From assembly GCF_023715505.1 (NCBI RefSeq), contig NZ_JAMBOH010000004.1, positions 248,001 to 312,000 on the forward strand: DNA of 64,000 bases, read 5' to 3'. Origin of the DNA: Neobacillus cucumis. Lineage in GTDB: Bacteria > Bacillota > Bacilli > Bacillales_B > DSM-18226. The notes under the pieces are model-generated. The model was not told the DNA's origin, searched no databases, and saw nothing but the letters and a program-made list of their open reading frames with translations. This document shows positions 37,385 to 45,916 of this stretch, in pieces (position 1 is the first letter of the stretch; the number at the start of each line of letters is the position of its first letter). A program made the position numbers and the translations under genes.

Positions 37385-38292
37385 GTTTTAAATATTAGTC
37401 CGTCCTCGTGTGTATCCATAAAAGACTCAAATTCTTTCGTAAATAAAGAGATTAATGGATTAAGATTATTTTTATTCCAGGCAATAATGAAATCAATTTC
37501 CTCTATATTCTCTTCTAATTCAATAAAGCGAAGCGTTGGAGGGGGATTGACCATTGCAGCGGGAAGAATGGAAATACCAATACCCGCTTCAACCATGAGT
37601 AACACAGTTTCAAACTGGGAACATTCCTGTATGATGTTTGGAGAGATACCATACTCTATGAAGAGTTCCGAAATATGTTTGAAACCATCTGGGGATACCT
37701 CTGGATTAATCACAATGATTGGTTCATTGGCAATCGATTTAATACTAATTTTTCTATGGTTCGCTAGAGGATGTTCACTGTTCATTACCACTGTAAAAGG
37801 TATATTGGATATTTTCCTAGAGGTAATTTCGGGGAATTTATCAATTGATAACGATAAAGTAAAACCAATATCAATATCTCCAAGTTTTAAGGAGGCATTG
37901 AGTGTATCCCTCGTGTATTGAATTAATTCAATATTAACATCTCGATATTTCTTGGTGAATTGATTAATCAGTCTTGGTAAAAAGAGTTTCTCAAGTCCTA
38001 AATACCCAATTTTTATACTTCCCGACAAATCGCTTCCTCTTAGTCTAGCATTACTTATTGCTTCTTCATAATGCGCTATTACACCTTTGGCATCTTTTAA
38101 TAATTGAGCTCCAGCCTTCGTTAATTGGACAGTCCTTCTATTTCTAATAAACAATTGAACTCCTATTAGGTCTTCAAGATTAGAAATTTGCTTGCTAATA
38201 GCTGATTGAGCTACAAAATGTTCCATTGCCGCCTCAGTAAAACTCAACCGTTCCGCAACAGAGACAAAGTAACGTAATTGTTTAAGATCCAT
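37366..38292 (-). CDS. LysR-type regulator of the second quercetinase module
   Basis: This is a 308-residue LysR regulator, close paralogue of the one at 20796-21677 (shared LKQLRYFVSVAE, FTEAA, AQSAISKQISNLE and FIRNRRTVQLT blocks). It is divergent from the second quercetinase gene. ATG 38292 is preferred because GGAG is 9 bp away; a TTG 6 bp earlier is too close to the site. It probably senses a flavonol-related phenolic and activates the divergent genes. Its C-terminal residues (KKSTP) run into a terminator hairpin. Confidence 0.9.
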   Translation of the reverse strand: MDLKQLRYFVSVAERLSFTEAAMEHFVAQSAISKQISNLEDLIGVQLFIRNRRTVQLTKAGAQLLKDAKGVIAHYEEAISNARLRGSDLSGSIKIGYLGLEKLFLPRLINQFTKKYRDVNIELIQYTRDTLNASLKLGDIDIGFTLSLSIDKFPEITSRKISNIPFTVVMNSEHPLANHRKISIKSIANEPIIVINPEVSPDGFKHISELFIEYGISPNIIQECSQFETVLLMVEAGIGISILPAAMVNPPPTLRFIELEENIEEIDFIIAWNKNNLNPLISLFTKEFESFMDTHEDGLIFKTKKSTP

Positions 38293-38489
38293 AGGCAATA
38301 GCTCCTTTCTTGTTGAATATGGACGGTGGACTAATTACCTGTATGAAAAAAAGGAATAACTGTGAACTATTAGTTATATTTCTCTCCCTTGTCATTCTAC
38401 CATATACTATATCTTGAAGTTAGCGGTACCGACTAGGTAACTTAGCAATTAACTAGATTATAAAGGGTTAAACATAGAGGAGGATTACA

Positions 38490-39518
38490 ATGAGTAATTT
38501 ATTTACGAACAACCTGCCAAATCACAAGATTCCTTATTTGTTAAGAAATGGGGAAGGGGAACGTTATATATTTGGCAGGCAATTAGCTACTATTATTGCG
38601 AATGGAAAGAGTACGGAAAACTTAGTAGAAATGGTCATTCTTTCAGGAGGAAAGGGAGACTCTTTCCCAACTCATAAACATTTACATAGTCATGAAGGAA
38701 TCTATATACTTCATGGGCGGCTTGAGCTTGTGATTGCTAATAAGAAATATTTACTTACGGAAGGAAACTATGCTTATGTTCCTGCTGGTACGGAACACAG
38801 CTATAAAATGCTCAGCCATCGAACTCAGGTTTTATCTTTTACTTCGAAAGGAAATGTGTCACAACTTTATTCCGTTATCGGCGAGCCCTATGACCGATTT
38901 GTGCACCCTCCAAAAGCCGTGAATGAACCATCCATTGAAAAATTTGAGAAAGCCTCACGCACTGCAGATGTAGAGTTTTTCTGTGATGGTTACGTTATCG
39001 GTACATCACAACTAGTAGAAAATGGGGAAGTACCTGAAGAGGCTGCGCCATATGTCCTTGATACGGGAGAGGGCATACGCTTAGTTACGGGAGATCAACT
39101 TCATACCTTGATGACCACTCAAGCAAATTCTAATGGTGAATTTATTTTTGTTGTTTCAGAAGGTCCTAAAGGTGAAGCTATCCCTGAGCATTATCATGAA
39201 GAGCATACGGAAATTTTCTTCTGTATCGAGGGTCAAGTTACATTGTGGGCAAATGGAGAAGAAATCACTTTAAGTCCTGGAGATTTTCTACATGTGCCTG
39301 CTAACACGGTTCATTCTTACCGAATGGATTCTCATTACACTAAAATGTTTGGTATCCTTGCTACTGGTCTATTTGAGCCATTTTTCCGTACTCTTGGTGA
39401 TGATTATGATGATTATATTTTCCCGAGTGAGCCGGCTCCACTCCGTTTTGATCGAGTACTCCAAAATTTAGATATTCTTGATCTGAAAGTGCTTGGCGGT
39501 CGTCCTGTAAAAGATTAA
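38490..39518 (+). CDS. Quercetin 2,3-dioxygenase (bicupin), copy 2
   Basis: This is a 342-residue bicupin paralogous to the protein at 21941. It keeps all metal ligands at the same numbers: H62, H64, E69 (HKHLHSHEG), H103, then H234, H236, E241 (HYHEEHTE) and H275. It should therefore be an active flavonol dioxygenase, but the loop residues around each ligand set differ from copy 1, so substrate or metal preference may differ. GAGGAGG precedes the ATG. The esterase paralogue follows 57 bp later. No cre-like site was found upstream, unlike copy 1. Confidence 0.88.
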   Translation: MSNLFTNNLPNHKIPYLLRNGEGERYIFGRQLATIIANGKSTENLVEMVILSGGKGDSFPTHKHLHSHEGIYILHGRLELVIANKKYLLTEGNYAYVPAGTEHSYKMLSHRTQVLSFTSKGNVSQLYSVIGEPYDRFVHPPKAVNEPSIEKFEKASRTADVEFFCDGYVIGTSQLVENGEVPEEAAPYVLDTGEGIRLVTGDQLHTLMTTQANSNGEFIFVVSEGPKGEAIPEHYHEEHTEIFFCIEGQVTLWANGEEITLSPGDFLHVPANTVHSYRMDSHYTKMFGILATGLFEPFFRTLGDDYDDYIFPSEPAPLRFDRVLQNLDILDLKVLGGRPVKD

Positions 39519-39575
39519 TAGTGACAAGAAGATTATCATTAATTAAAAAATACCATCTTTAAAGGAGGATTTTCA

Positions 39576-40529
39576 TTGGAAAATGTAGTAGATCATTCTG
39601 TGGAAATCATAACAGATCTCGTTTACGCGGAGATAAATGGAAGACAGTTATTAGCTGATATATATTTACCCAGGTTGAAAAAAGAGCCTCTGCCAGTGAT
39701 TATTTGGCTGCATGGCGGGGGATGGCGGTTTGGGGATCGCAAATTAGGTCCGGATTTCACCCGGTATTTTGCCAGCAAAGGCTTTGCAATGGTAAGCATT
39801 GATTACCGGTTAAGTGATGAAGATACCTTCCCTGCTCAAATTCATGATGTAAAAACAGCCATTAGATGGGTTAAAACAATCGCAGCGGAGTATGGTTTAG
39901 ACGGTAATAAAATAGGCCTTTGGGGCTCATCGGCAGGAGGGCATCTTGCTGCACTTGCTGCAATAACTGAACCTAACCAATTCATCGGAGAAAATCCTCT
40001 TTATTCTGAAATGACAAGTGAGGTGCAAGCAGTTGCGATTGGTTATGGGCCAATAAATTTCCTTCAAATCGATGAACAACGAGAACTGTACGGAATAAGT
40101 GAAGAAGATCCTGAGTCAGTTCATATTCCAAAAGATAAAAAAACAACTGACCCTGATTCGTTTGAATCGTTGTTTTTAGGAGCACCTATACTAACTTGTC
40201 CCGAACGTGTAAAGGAAGCCAATCCATTGACGTATGTAAAATCAGGGCTTCCGCCATTTCTAATTATGCATGGGTTAAGTGACATAGCTGTTCCTGCACA
40301 TCAAAGTAAGTTATTATATCAGGAACTAGCAGATAAAAAGAATAATGTGTCTCTTTATCTTATTAATGGGCTGGGCCATGGATTCCTGAATCGTACAAAT
40401 TTAGATGAAGGTGGCCCAAGGATATCAACGTATTATGCCTCAAAGAATGAGGTAGAGGAGATTGTTGAAGAAATGGATTTGTTGATTTTTAATACAATAG
40501 AAGATTTTTTTCGAAGAGAACTTTCATAA
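39576..40529 (+). CDS. Alpha/beta-hydrolase esterase paired with quercetinase, copy 2
   Basis: This is a 317-residue paralogue of the esterase at 22996, with WLHGGGWRFGDRKLGPDF, GSSAGGHLAALAA, HGLSDIAVP and GLGHGFL carrying the catalytic Ser, Asp and His. The TTG start at 39576 is supported by AAAGGAGG 7 bp upstream; no ATG fits. It likely hydrolyses the depside from quercetinase 2. Unlike module 1 it does not overlap the dioxygenase gene. Confidence 0.8.
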   Translation: MENVVDHSVEIITDLVYAEINGRQLLADIYLPRLKKEPLPVIIWLHGGGWRFGDRKLGPDFTRYFASKGFAMVSIDYRLSDEDTFPAQIHDVKTAIRWVKTIAAEYGLDGNKIGLWGSSAGGHLAALAAITEPNQFIGENPLYSEMTSEVQAVAIGYGPINFLQIDEQRELYGISEEDPESVHIPKDKKTTDPDSFESLFLGAPILTCPERVKEANPLTYVKSGLPPFLIMHGLSDIAVPAHQSKLLYQELADKKNNVSLYLINGLGHGFLNRTNLDEGGPRISTYYASKNEVEEIVEEMDLLIFNTIEDFFRRELS

Positions 40530-40689
40530 GGGAAAACTAGTACAAGTAGGGCCGATATTTAAATGTGCCTTCCAAGGGCCTTCTGGTAAACATTAAATAA
40601 AATTGCAATTTAATAAGATAAAAGAATTGGAGATTCATGCATTGTACTTTAGATAAAAGTTTATGATGAGTAAAAGAAGTTTGGCTAAG

Positions 40690-40717
40690 TCCACGCACAT
40701 AAATGCGTGGATTTTTT
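40690..40717 (+). terminator. TCCACGC-type terminator after the second quercetinase module
   Basis: TCCACGCA (40690-40697) and TGCGTGGA (40704-40711) form a perfect 8-bp stem followed by six T residues. It resembles the hairpin at 37353 in sequence. The rest of 40530-40912 has no gene that I can support. Confidence 0.85.
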
Positions 40718-40912
40718 AATCAACATAAGAGAGTGGTTTTTTGCTTCTCTGACAGTTATAAACGACCTTTACCATGAAAAAATCGTAAAACTATTGTTTA
40801 AATAAAAAAAAACTAGTCACATTTCTTAATAAAACTAATTTGAAGTTGAGACGACATAAAAAAGATGATTTCATCATATTTATCATCAATGAGAGGTTAA
40901 AGAGGTGAAAAT

Positions 40913-41101
40913 ATGTTACACAATGTTGGCAGAAGATTCATCTGGTTTCTGATCGGAAGTACGATCTTTGCTAGCTTTATCGGATATGCCCTGTTTAAGG
41001 CTGGCCTCATATCATTTCCAGGTAGTCCTAAGTCCCAAAGAGCACTGAATATTAAAGATGGTAATGGAAATAGAAGAGTTGGTAAAATTCGAGTTACTTA
41101 G
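40913..41101 (+). CDS. Small membrane protein, 62 residues, unknown
   Basis: The ORF encodes one hydrophobic segment (about residues 9-30, FIWFLIGSTIFASFIGYALF) and a basic soluble tail. AGAGGTGAAA lies before the ATG, and a strong terminator follows 75 bp after the stop, which supports a separate small transcript. I do not recognise the family. It lies between the second quercetinase module and an MFS transporter. Confidence 0.5.
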   Translation: MLHNVGRRFIWFLIGSTIFASFIGYALFKAGLISFPGSPKSQRALNIKDGNGNRRVGKIRVT

Positions 41102-41175
41102 AGCTTTCTAGATCAACACTGTGTGCTTTTAGTTGCTCAAATCTTGATTAATTTTAATATAGAAATTATTTATTT

Positions 41176-41215
41176 AAGGGCAAGCAGTTCGGAATAAACT
41201 GCTTGCCCTTTTTTA
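41176..41215 (+). terminator. Strong terminator
   Basis: AAGGGCAAGCAGTT (41176-41189) pairs perfectly with AACTGCTTGCCCTT (41197-41210), followed by T residues. Confidence 0.93.
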
Positions 41216-41364
41216 TGATGGTCCCGCTAGAATGGTTATCCTTCTTTACAATTGCTAGTGCGAATAAAAATTCAGACTATTTTAATAAACTTATGTTTGA
41301 AATGGATAGGAATTATGTCGCATATGGCTATAGTTAACCATTAGTGTCTCCTTTAAACTAAGAA

Positions 41365-41378
41365 TAGAAGCGCTCTCA
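41365..41378 (+). promoter_or_regulatory. cre-like CcpA site before the MFS-rhamnosidase operon
   Basis: TAGAAGCGCTCTCA matches 12 of 14 cre positions, with the AAGCGCT core kept. It lies 38 bp before the MFS start codon. Confidence 0.5.
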
Positions 41379-41415
41379 AATTGTTGAAAAATAAAATAGG
41401 AAAGAAGGTTAAATA

Positions 41416-42687
41416 ATGAATCCTAATGTAATCAAAACACCTTTTCCTCGTTTAATTGCTGGTATTTCGATTGGAAGCTTTGGTTATAATCTCGCACTCA
41501 TTACACCACTAGCGTTCCTGCTAACAGTGAAATTAGCTATGCTTGACCCTGCGAACGTTACCAAAAACTTTAGTATCATTGGTCTAACTACAGGCATTAT
41601 TGGTATTTTAAGTCAATACATGGCAGGCGTGATTAGCGACAGAACAACTTGGAAAATAGGACGAAGACGCCCTTGGATCTTGATTGGTTCAATAGGGGGA
41701 GCCGCTGCACTTTACGGGGTGGGGGCTGCTAAATCGTTTACAATGGTCTCGTTATTTTGGGCACTTGCCAAACTCTTGTTAAGTTTTATGAGTACGGCCA
41801 TAACCGCTTTAATTCCTGATCAAGTTCCGGAAAACAAACGTGGTACTGCTTCTGGGATATATGGGCTTGTCAGCCCGCTTGCGATTATGATTGGGATTAA
41901 CTTTATGTTTATCTTAAATAGCTGGGCGATTGAAAAGAAATTTTTATTACTTGGAATGATTTGTGTTGTCTTTGCCATTATTACAAGCTTTTTAATAAAA
42001 GAAGGAAAAGTGGAGTATCAACAAGAACGCGGTAAAAATGATTCCTTAACATTCGGTGAAAAAATGTCTCTGATTTATCCAAGTCCAAGAAAATATCCTT
42101 ACTTCACATTTGGAGTATTAACCAGATTTTTCATGGGTATTGCCTATACGGCTGCTTCTTTTACTAGTGTCTATTATCTAGAGCGTTTTCATGTTTCTCA
42201 GCAAGATCTAGCAGGTATTGTCTCTACAAGTATGAACATTACCATCCCAATCTTAGCAGTGGCCAGTATCATCGGTGGTGGTCTCTCTGATAAATTTGGA
42301 CGCCAAAAACCATTTGTATTTCTTGCGGCAGCCGTAACGGCAATCGGTATTTTAGGCTATGGTTTTGCTCCTAGTATTGGCTTTTCCTATGTATGTGGTT
42401 CAGTCATTTCCCTTGGCTTTGGAATGTTCTTAGCAGTCGATATTGCACTGATGTCAAGAGTCCTTCCACATCCTGAAGATGCAGCAAAAGATATGGGAAT
42501 CGTCAACATTGCCAATGATATTGGAGGATCGCTTGCCAACTCGGCAGCAAGTCCAATTGTTGCGGCAGGAGGCTATCCATTATTCTTTGGAGTACTGGCT
42601 ATTTTCGGAATACTAGTAGGAATTATCGTTAAACCAATTCCAGAATTGGAAAGGAAAGAAGCTGCTAATATTGAAATTGCCCAGTAA
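41416..42687 (+). CDS. MFS transporter, candidate glycoside importer, copy 1
   Basis: This is a 423-residue major-facilitator protein with about 12 hydrophobic segments. The loop after helix 2 reads GVISDRTTWKIGRRRPW, the motif of sugar-porter-like (GPH-related) members, and the equivalent loop in the second half reads GGGLSDKFGRQKPF. It is paralogous to the MFS at 59083, and both precede a GH78 rhamnosidase gene. It therefore probably imports rhamnosides that are hydrolysed inside the cell. GAAAGAAGG precedes the ATG. The substrate is inferred from context only. Confidence 0.85.
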   Translation: MNPNVIKTPFPRLIAGISIGSFGYNLALITPLAFLLTVKLAMLDPANVTKNFSIIGLTTGIIGILSQYMAGVISDRTTWKIGRRRPWILIGSIGGAAALYGVGAAKSFTMVSLFWALAKLLLSFMSTAITALIPDQVPENKRGTASGIYGLVSPLAIMIGINFMFILNSWAIEKKFLLLGMICVVFAIITSFLIKEGKVEYQQERGKNDSLTFGEKMSLIYPSPRKYPYFTFGVLTRFFMGIAYTAASFTSVYYLERFHVSQQDLAGIVSTSMNITIPILAVASIIGGGLSDKFGRQKPFVFLAAAVTAIGILGYGFAPSIGFSYVCGSVISLGFGMFLAVDIALMSRVLPHPEDAAKDMGIVNIANDIGGSLANSAASPIVAAGGYPLFFGVLAIFGILVGIIVKPIPELERKEAANIEIAQ

Positions 42688-42702
42688 AAAAATGATAAGA
42701 TC

Positions 42703-42728
42703 CGCTCCTTAATTGCGTGGATTTTATC
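42703..42728 (+). terminator. Degenerate TCCACGC-type hairpin
   Basis: ATCCGC and GCGTGGAT flank TCCTTAATT and are followed by TTTATCC. It looks like a decayed version of the hairpins at 37353 and 40690. The stem is imperfect, so read-through to the next genes is likely. Confidence 0.4.
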
Positions 42729-42747
42729 CATATGTTGGAGGTTACAC

Positions 42748-42900
42748 GTGAATATAACCTTGATACTCATTGCAATAGCAGTGGTTCTTTTTGAAATAAT
42801 GGTAGCACCACTTATTGTAAACAACATGAGATATAGAGGGCAAATGAGGAGGAAAAATCTTGATCCAGGTCATCAAGTTAAAAATAGAAAATCAAGATAG
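42748..42900 (+). CDS. Small membrane ORF overlapping the rhamnosidase start, 50 residues
   Basis: A GTG start at 42748 lies 6 bp after GGAGG (42737-42741). The product has one hydrophobic helix (ITLILIAIAVVLFEIMVAPL) and a strongly basic tail (MRYRGQMRRKN). The last 41 bp overlap the GH78 gene in another frame, and the GH78 ribosome binding site lies inside this ORF. Translation of this ORF could open the site for the rhamnosidase. It is too short for standard calls; the family is not recognised. Confidence 0.5.
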   Translation: MNITLILIAIAVVLFEIMVAPLIVNNMRYRGQMRRKNLDPGHQVKNRKSR

Positions 42901-45514
42901 TCTGATGGGAGCAGATATCCTGCAGCCGCGTTTCAGCTGGATAATAGAAAGTGAAGGGACAGGCATAAATCAGTCTGCCTATCAAATAAATGTGTTTGAA
43001 AAAGAATCTTCAGGTTTTAAAAAGCTGATTTGGGATTCCCATATGGTACATTCTCAAATTTCGGTAAACATTCCATACGAAGGTCCTTTATTGAAGAGTA
43101 AAACCACCTACACCTGGCAAGTCCGTGTTTGGAGTTCTAATGATGAGGAATCAGCATGGAGAAGTGAAGGACATTGGGAAATGGGCCTTTTACACGAGGA
43201 TGAATGGGTAGCAAAATGGATTGAACCACAGCAAGAAAATGTAATAGAAGAACCGGAATTGACATTAGAGGATATGTTTATTAATAAGAAGAAAGGGGAT
43301 TTACCATCCCCAGAAGGTAGATTGCACCCGCCAAAATTGGTTCGTAAATCCTTCCACATTGACCAGAAGAAAATAGCGAAAGCTCGCCTTTACATTACTG
43401 CTCATGGACTTTATCACGCAAAAATCAATGGTCAAAAAATCACGGATGCAGAATTTACACCTGATTACACATCATATTCCAACTATCTGCAGTATCAAAC
43501 CTATGATGTTTTGCCGTATCTTTGTGACGGTGAAAATGTTTTGGGCGTGATTCTTGCAGATGGATGGTATGCAGGTAGGATAAGTATTCCGGGAGGAAGC
43601 GCCCAATACGGCTACAGATTAGGATTGCTAGCACAATTGGAAATATCTTTTACAGACCAAACAAAACAAATAATCGCAACAGACAGTTCGTTTTTATCAT
43701 CTAACAGTCACTTTGTTTACAGCGATATTTTCATCGGGGAAAAACAGGACAAAAACCTTGAAAAGTCTGGATGGGATCGACCTGGATATGAAAGTGTAAC
43801 ACATGAATGGACACCCGTTGCAGTTGCTGATTATAGGTTAGATAACTTACGAGCACAATATGGTGAATTTGTTAAGCCGGTTGAAATTCTATCTCCTGTT
43901 GATATTTGGAAGGATCAGAGCCAAGCATATATCATCGACTTCGGCCAAGTAATTGCAGGTCGTATCCGGTTTCGCGTGTATGGTTCAAAAGGGCAGGAAC
44001 TTAAATTTGAACACAGTGAAGTCTTGGATGCAAACGGTGAGTTTTTTAACAATATAGTAGGAAGAAATAAAGAGCAAACGGATTATTATGTTACGAGCGG
44101 TGAGATTGGAGAGGTTTTTGAACCAACATTTACTTTCCATGGTTTCCGTTATGTCCGGCTATCAGGCTTTCATTCTGAGCTTCATCGAGAGGATATCTCA
44201 GCAATTGTCTTGTACTCAAATATGAAGGTAACAGGACATTTTACAACATCTGATCCAGAGATTAATCAACTCTGGAAAAATATCCAATGGAGCCAAAAAG
44301 GGAATATGCTGTCAATTCCGACAGATTGCCCGCAACGAGAACGAGCAGGCTGGACCGGTGATTTACAAGTTTTTGCTCCCACCGCTGCTTTTAATATGGA
44401 TGTCCAGGCATTTTTGACAAGGTGGCTTTGGAATTTACAGCAAGAGCAGACAGAAGATGGAGAAATTCTTAATTTCAGCCCTGCTCCAAAGAACATTTGG
44501 AATGACAAAAAATTTACTGGAACTATTTCTTCAGCCGGCTGGGGAGATGCTATTCTTATTGTTCCTTGGGTACTTTATCGGAGATACGGGGATAAACATA
44601 TCCTTGAACAATGCTTCCCTGCAATGGAAAAATGGCTTGATTTTGTACAAAAAAGTGCAGCAGAAAATAAAGAAAATGTGGAAGAAGACTATGTTCGCTA
44701 TTTATGGGATACAAAGTTCCATTTTGGTGACTGGATGATCCCGAGTTTTATGCTTGGTAAAGAGCCGCAAGGACCTATCGCTTCTGCATTTGCTACCAAG
44801 GATTCTATTGCTACTGCCTATTATGCTTATTCCGCTGGTTTATTAGCTGAGATTGCAAAAATCCTGGGAAAACAAGAGCAGTCTGATTATTATCACACTC
44901 TTCATAATAAGGTAAAGGAAGCATTTGGAATTGCTTGTGTCACAGAATCAGGGATGATGACTTCGGATTACCAGGGTGTTTATACGTTAGCACTTGCATT
45001 TAATCTGCTTTCAGAAGTGCAAAAGAAAAGAGCGGTAGAAAGATTAGTAGCGTTAATCAAGAAAAATAATTATAAAATTGATACAGGATTCTTATCTGTT
45101 CCGTATATTATGGATGTCTTATGTGAAAATGGCTATGAGGAAATTGCCTATAAGCTGCTCTTCCAAACAGCCTGCCCTTCATGGCTTTATGAAGTCAAGA
45201 ATGGTGCAACAACCATTTGGGAATCATGGGAAGCGATTAAACCGGATGGTACTGTGGGGGCTTTCTCTTTTAACCACTATGCATTCGGTTGTGTAGGGGA
45301 TTGGCTGGTTCGCCATATTGGCGGCTTAACTCCAATTGAACCAGGATACAGCAAGTTTAAGATCGAACCGCATTATAATGACCGATTAAAATATGCGAAA
45401 ACGCAATTTGAATCTATTTATGGTGATATTAAGGTGAAATGGGAGATAAAAGAAGAAAAAAAATGTTCTTACAAGTCATGGTACCAGCTAATTCAATTGC
45501 TGTTATTTCACTAA
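42860..45514 (+). CDS. Alpha-L-rhamnosidase GH78, copy 1, frameshifted near its C terminus
   Basis: This intracellular GH78 enzyme removes terminal alpha-L-rhamnose from glycosides. It has N-terminal beta domains (from IKLKIENQDSLMGADI), the family catalytic motif DCPQRERAGWTGD holding the Asp/Glu/Asp trio and a C-terminal catalytic Glu in TTIWESWEA. TTG start at 42860 with AGGAGG 7 bp upstream. At about residue 867 the frame passes an A8 run (45456-45463), after which it ends with an unrelated 17-residue tail. The expected C-terminal beta domain continues in the -1 frame (45463-45690). Without it the enzyme would lack about 75 residues compared with copy 2. It may be a real mutation, a sequencing error or slippage. 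Confidence 0.85.
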   Translation: MIQVIKLKIENQDSLMGADILQPRFSWIIESEGTGINQSAYQINVFEKESSGFKKLIWDSHMVHSQISVNIPYEGPLLKSKTTYTWQVRVWSSNDEESAWRSEGHWEMGLLHEDEWVAKWIEPQQENVIEEPELTLEDMFINKKKGDLPSPEGRLHPPKLVRKSFHIDQKKIAKARLYITAHGLYHAKINGQKITDAEFTPDYTSYSNYLQYQTYDVLPYLCDGENVLGVILADGWYAGRISIPGGSAQYGYRLGLLAQLEISFTDQTKQIIATDSSFLSSNSHFVYSDIFIGEKQDKNLEKSGWDRPGYESVTHEWTPVAVADYRLDNLRAQYGEFVKPVEILSPVDIWKDQSQAYIIDFGQVIAGRIRFRVYGSKGQELKFEHSEVLDANGEFFNNIVGRNKEQTDYYVTSGEIGEVFEPTFTFHGFRYVRLSGFHSELHREDISAIVLYSNMKVTGHFTTSDPEINQLWKNIQWSQKGNMLSIPTDCPQRERAGWTGDLQVFAPTAAFNMDVQAFLTRWLWNLQQEQTEDGEILNFSPAPKNIWNDKKFTGTISSAGWGDAILIVPWVLYRRYGDKHILEQCFPAMEKWLDFVQKSAAENKENVEEDYVRYLWDTKFHFGDWMIPSFMLGKEPQGPIASAFATKDSIATAYYAYSAGLLAEIAKILGKQEQSDYYHTLHNKVKEAFGIACVTESGMMTSDYQGVYTLALAFNLLSEVQKKRAVERLVALIKKNNYKIDTGFLSVPYIMDVLCENGYEEIAYKLLFQTACPSWLYEVKNGATTIWESWEAIKPDGTVGAFSFNHYAFGCVGDWLVRHIGGLTPIEPGYSKFKIEPHYNDRLKYAKTQFESIYGDIKVKWEIKEEKKCSYKSWYQLIQLLLFH

Positions 45515-45690
45515 CAAATGTCGAACCAGGCTGCATTCAAGAGCTGAATGATTATGTGACCGAGATGGAATATTCAAATTATCAATATTATGAAAAGGAA
45601 AGAAGAGTTGAATTCACTGCACCATCTGGACAAATTAATATTGAATACAAATTAAATGAGTTATGTAGGATAAATGAGCTTAAAAGCTAA
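45463..45690 (+). pseudogene. C-terminal domain of GH78 copy 1, in the shifted frame
   Basis: This frame encodes about 75 residues beginning MFLQVMVPANSIAVISLTNV and ending at TAG/TAA near 45690. The start matches the C-terminal beta sandwich of GH78 proteins (compare VEIPVNTTAEILLPKA in copy 2). It lies directly after the A8 run and continues the preceding gene once the frame is moved by -1. It is not an independent gene. Confidence 0.78.
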
Positions 45691-45721
45691 AAGGTTAAAA
45701 TCCATGAATCGCTTAAAGAAA

Positions 45722-45757
45722 AAGGGACCGCCTCTTATCATTGGCGGTCCCTTAACT
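45722..45757 (+). terminator. Terminator-like hairpin after GH78 copy 1
   Basis: AAGGGACCGCC (45722-45732) pairs perfectly with GGCGGTCCCTT (45743-45753). T residues after it are few. Confidence 0.7.
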
Positions 45758-45916
45758 CTAATATAGACTAATAGGTTATTACGACCTAAATTTTGGCTGA
45801 ATTTGCTGCCCTCCGAAGCTCTTTGCATGCCACACCTGTTTCATGCGTTGCTTTGACAACCGCTGCCCGGACTTTTTCTCTTGCTCTATCAATAAACACA
45901 CTGTTAGCTCTTCCCT

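Noticed and set aside
37373..37921. 182-codon plus-strand ORF
   Set aside because: It is antisense to the second quercetinase-linked LysR gene, whose family motifs are clear.
45786..45899. Minus-strand 37-codon frame after the sensor kinase, with a protein-like sequence (AREKVRAAVVKATHETGVA)
   Set aside because: It might be a gene tail, perhaps malic-enzyme-like, but it is very short, the start and site are doubtful, and I cannot assign it.
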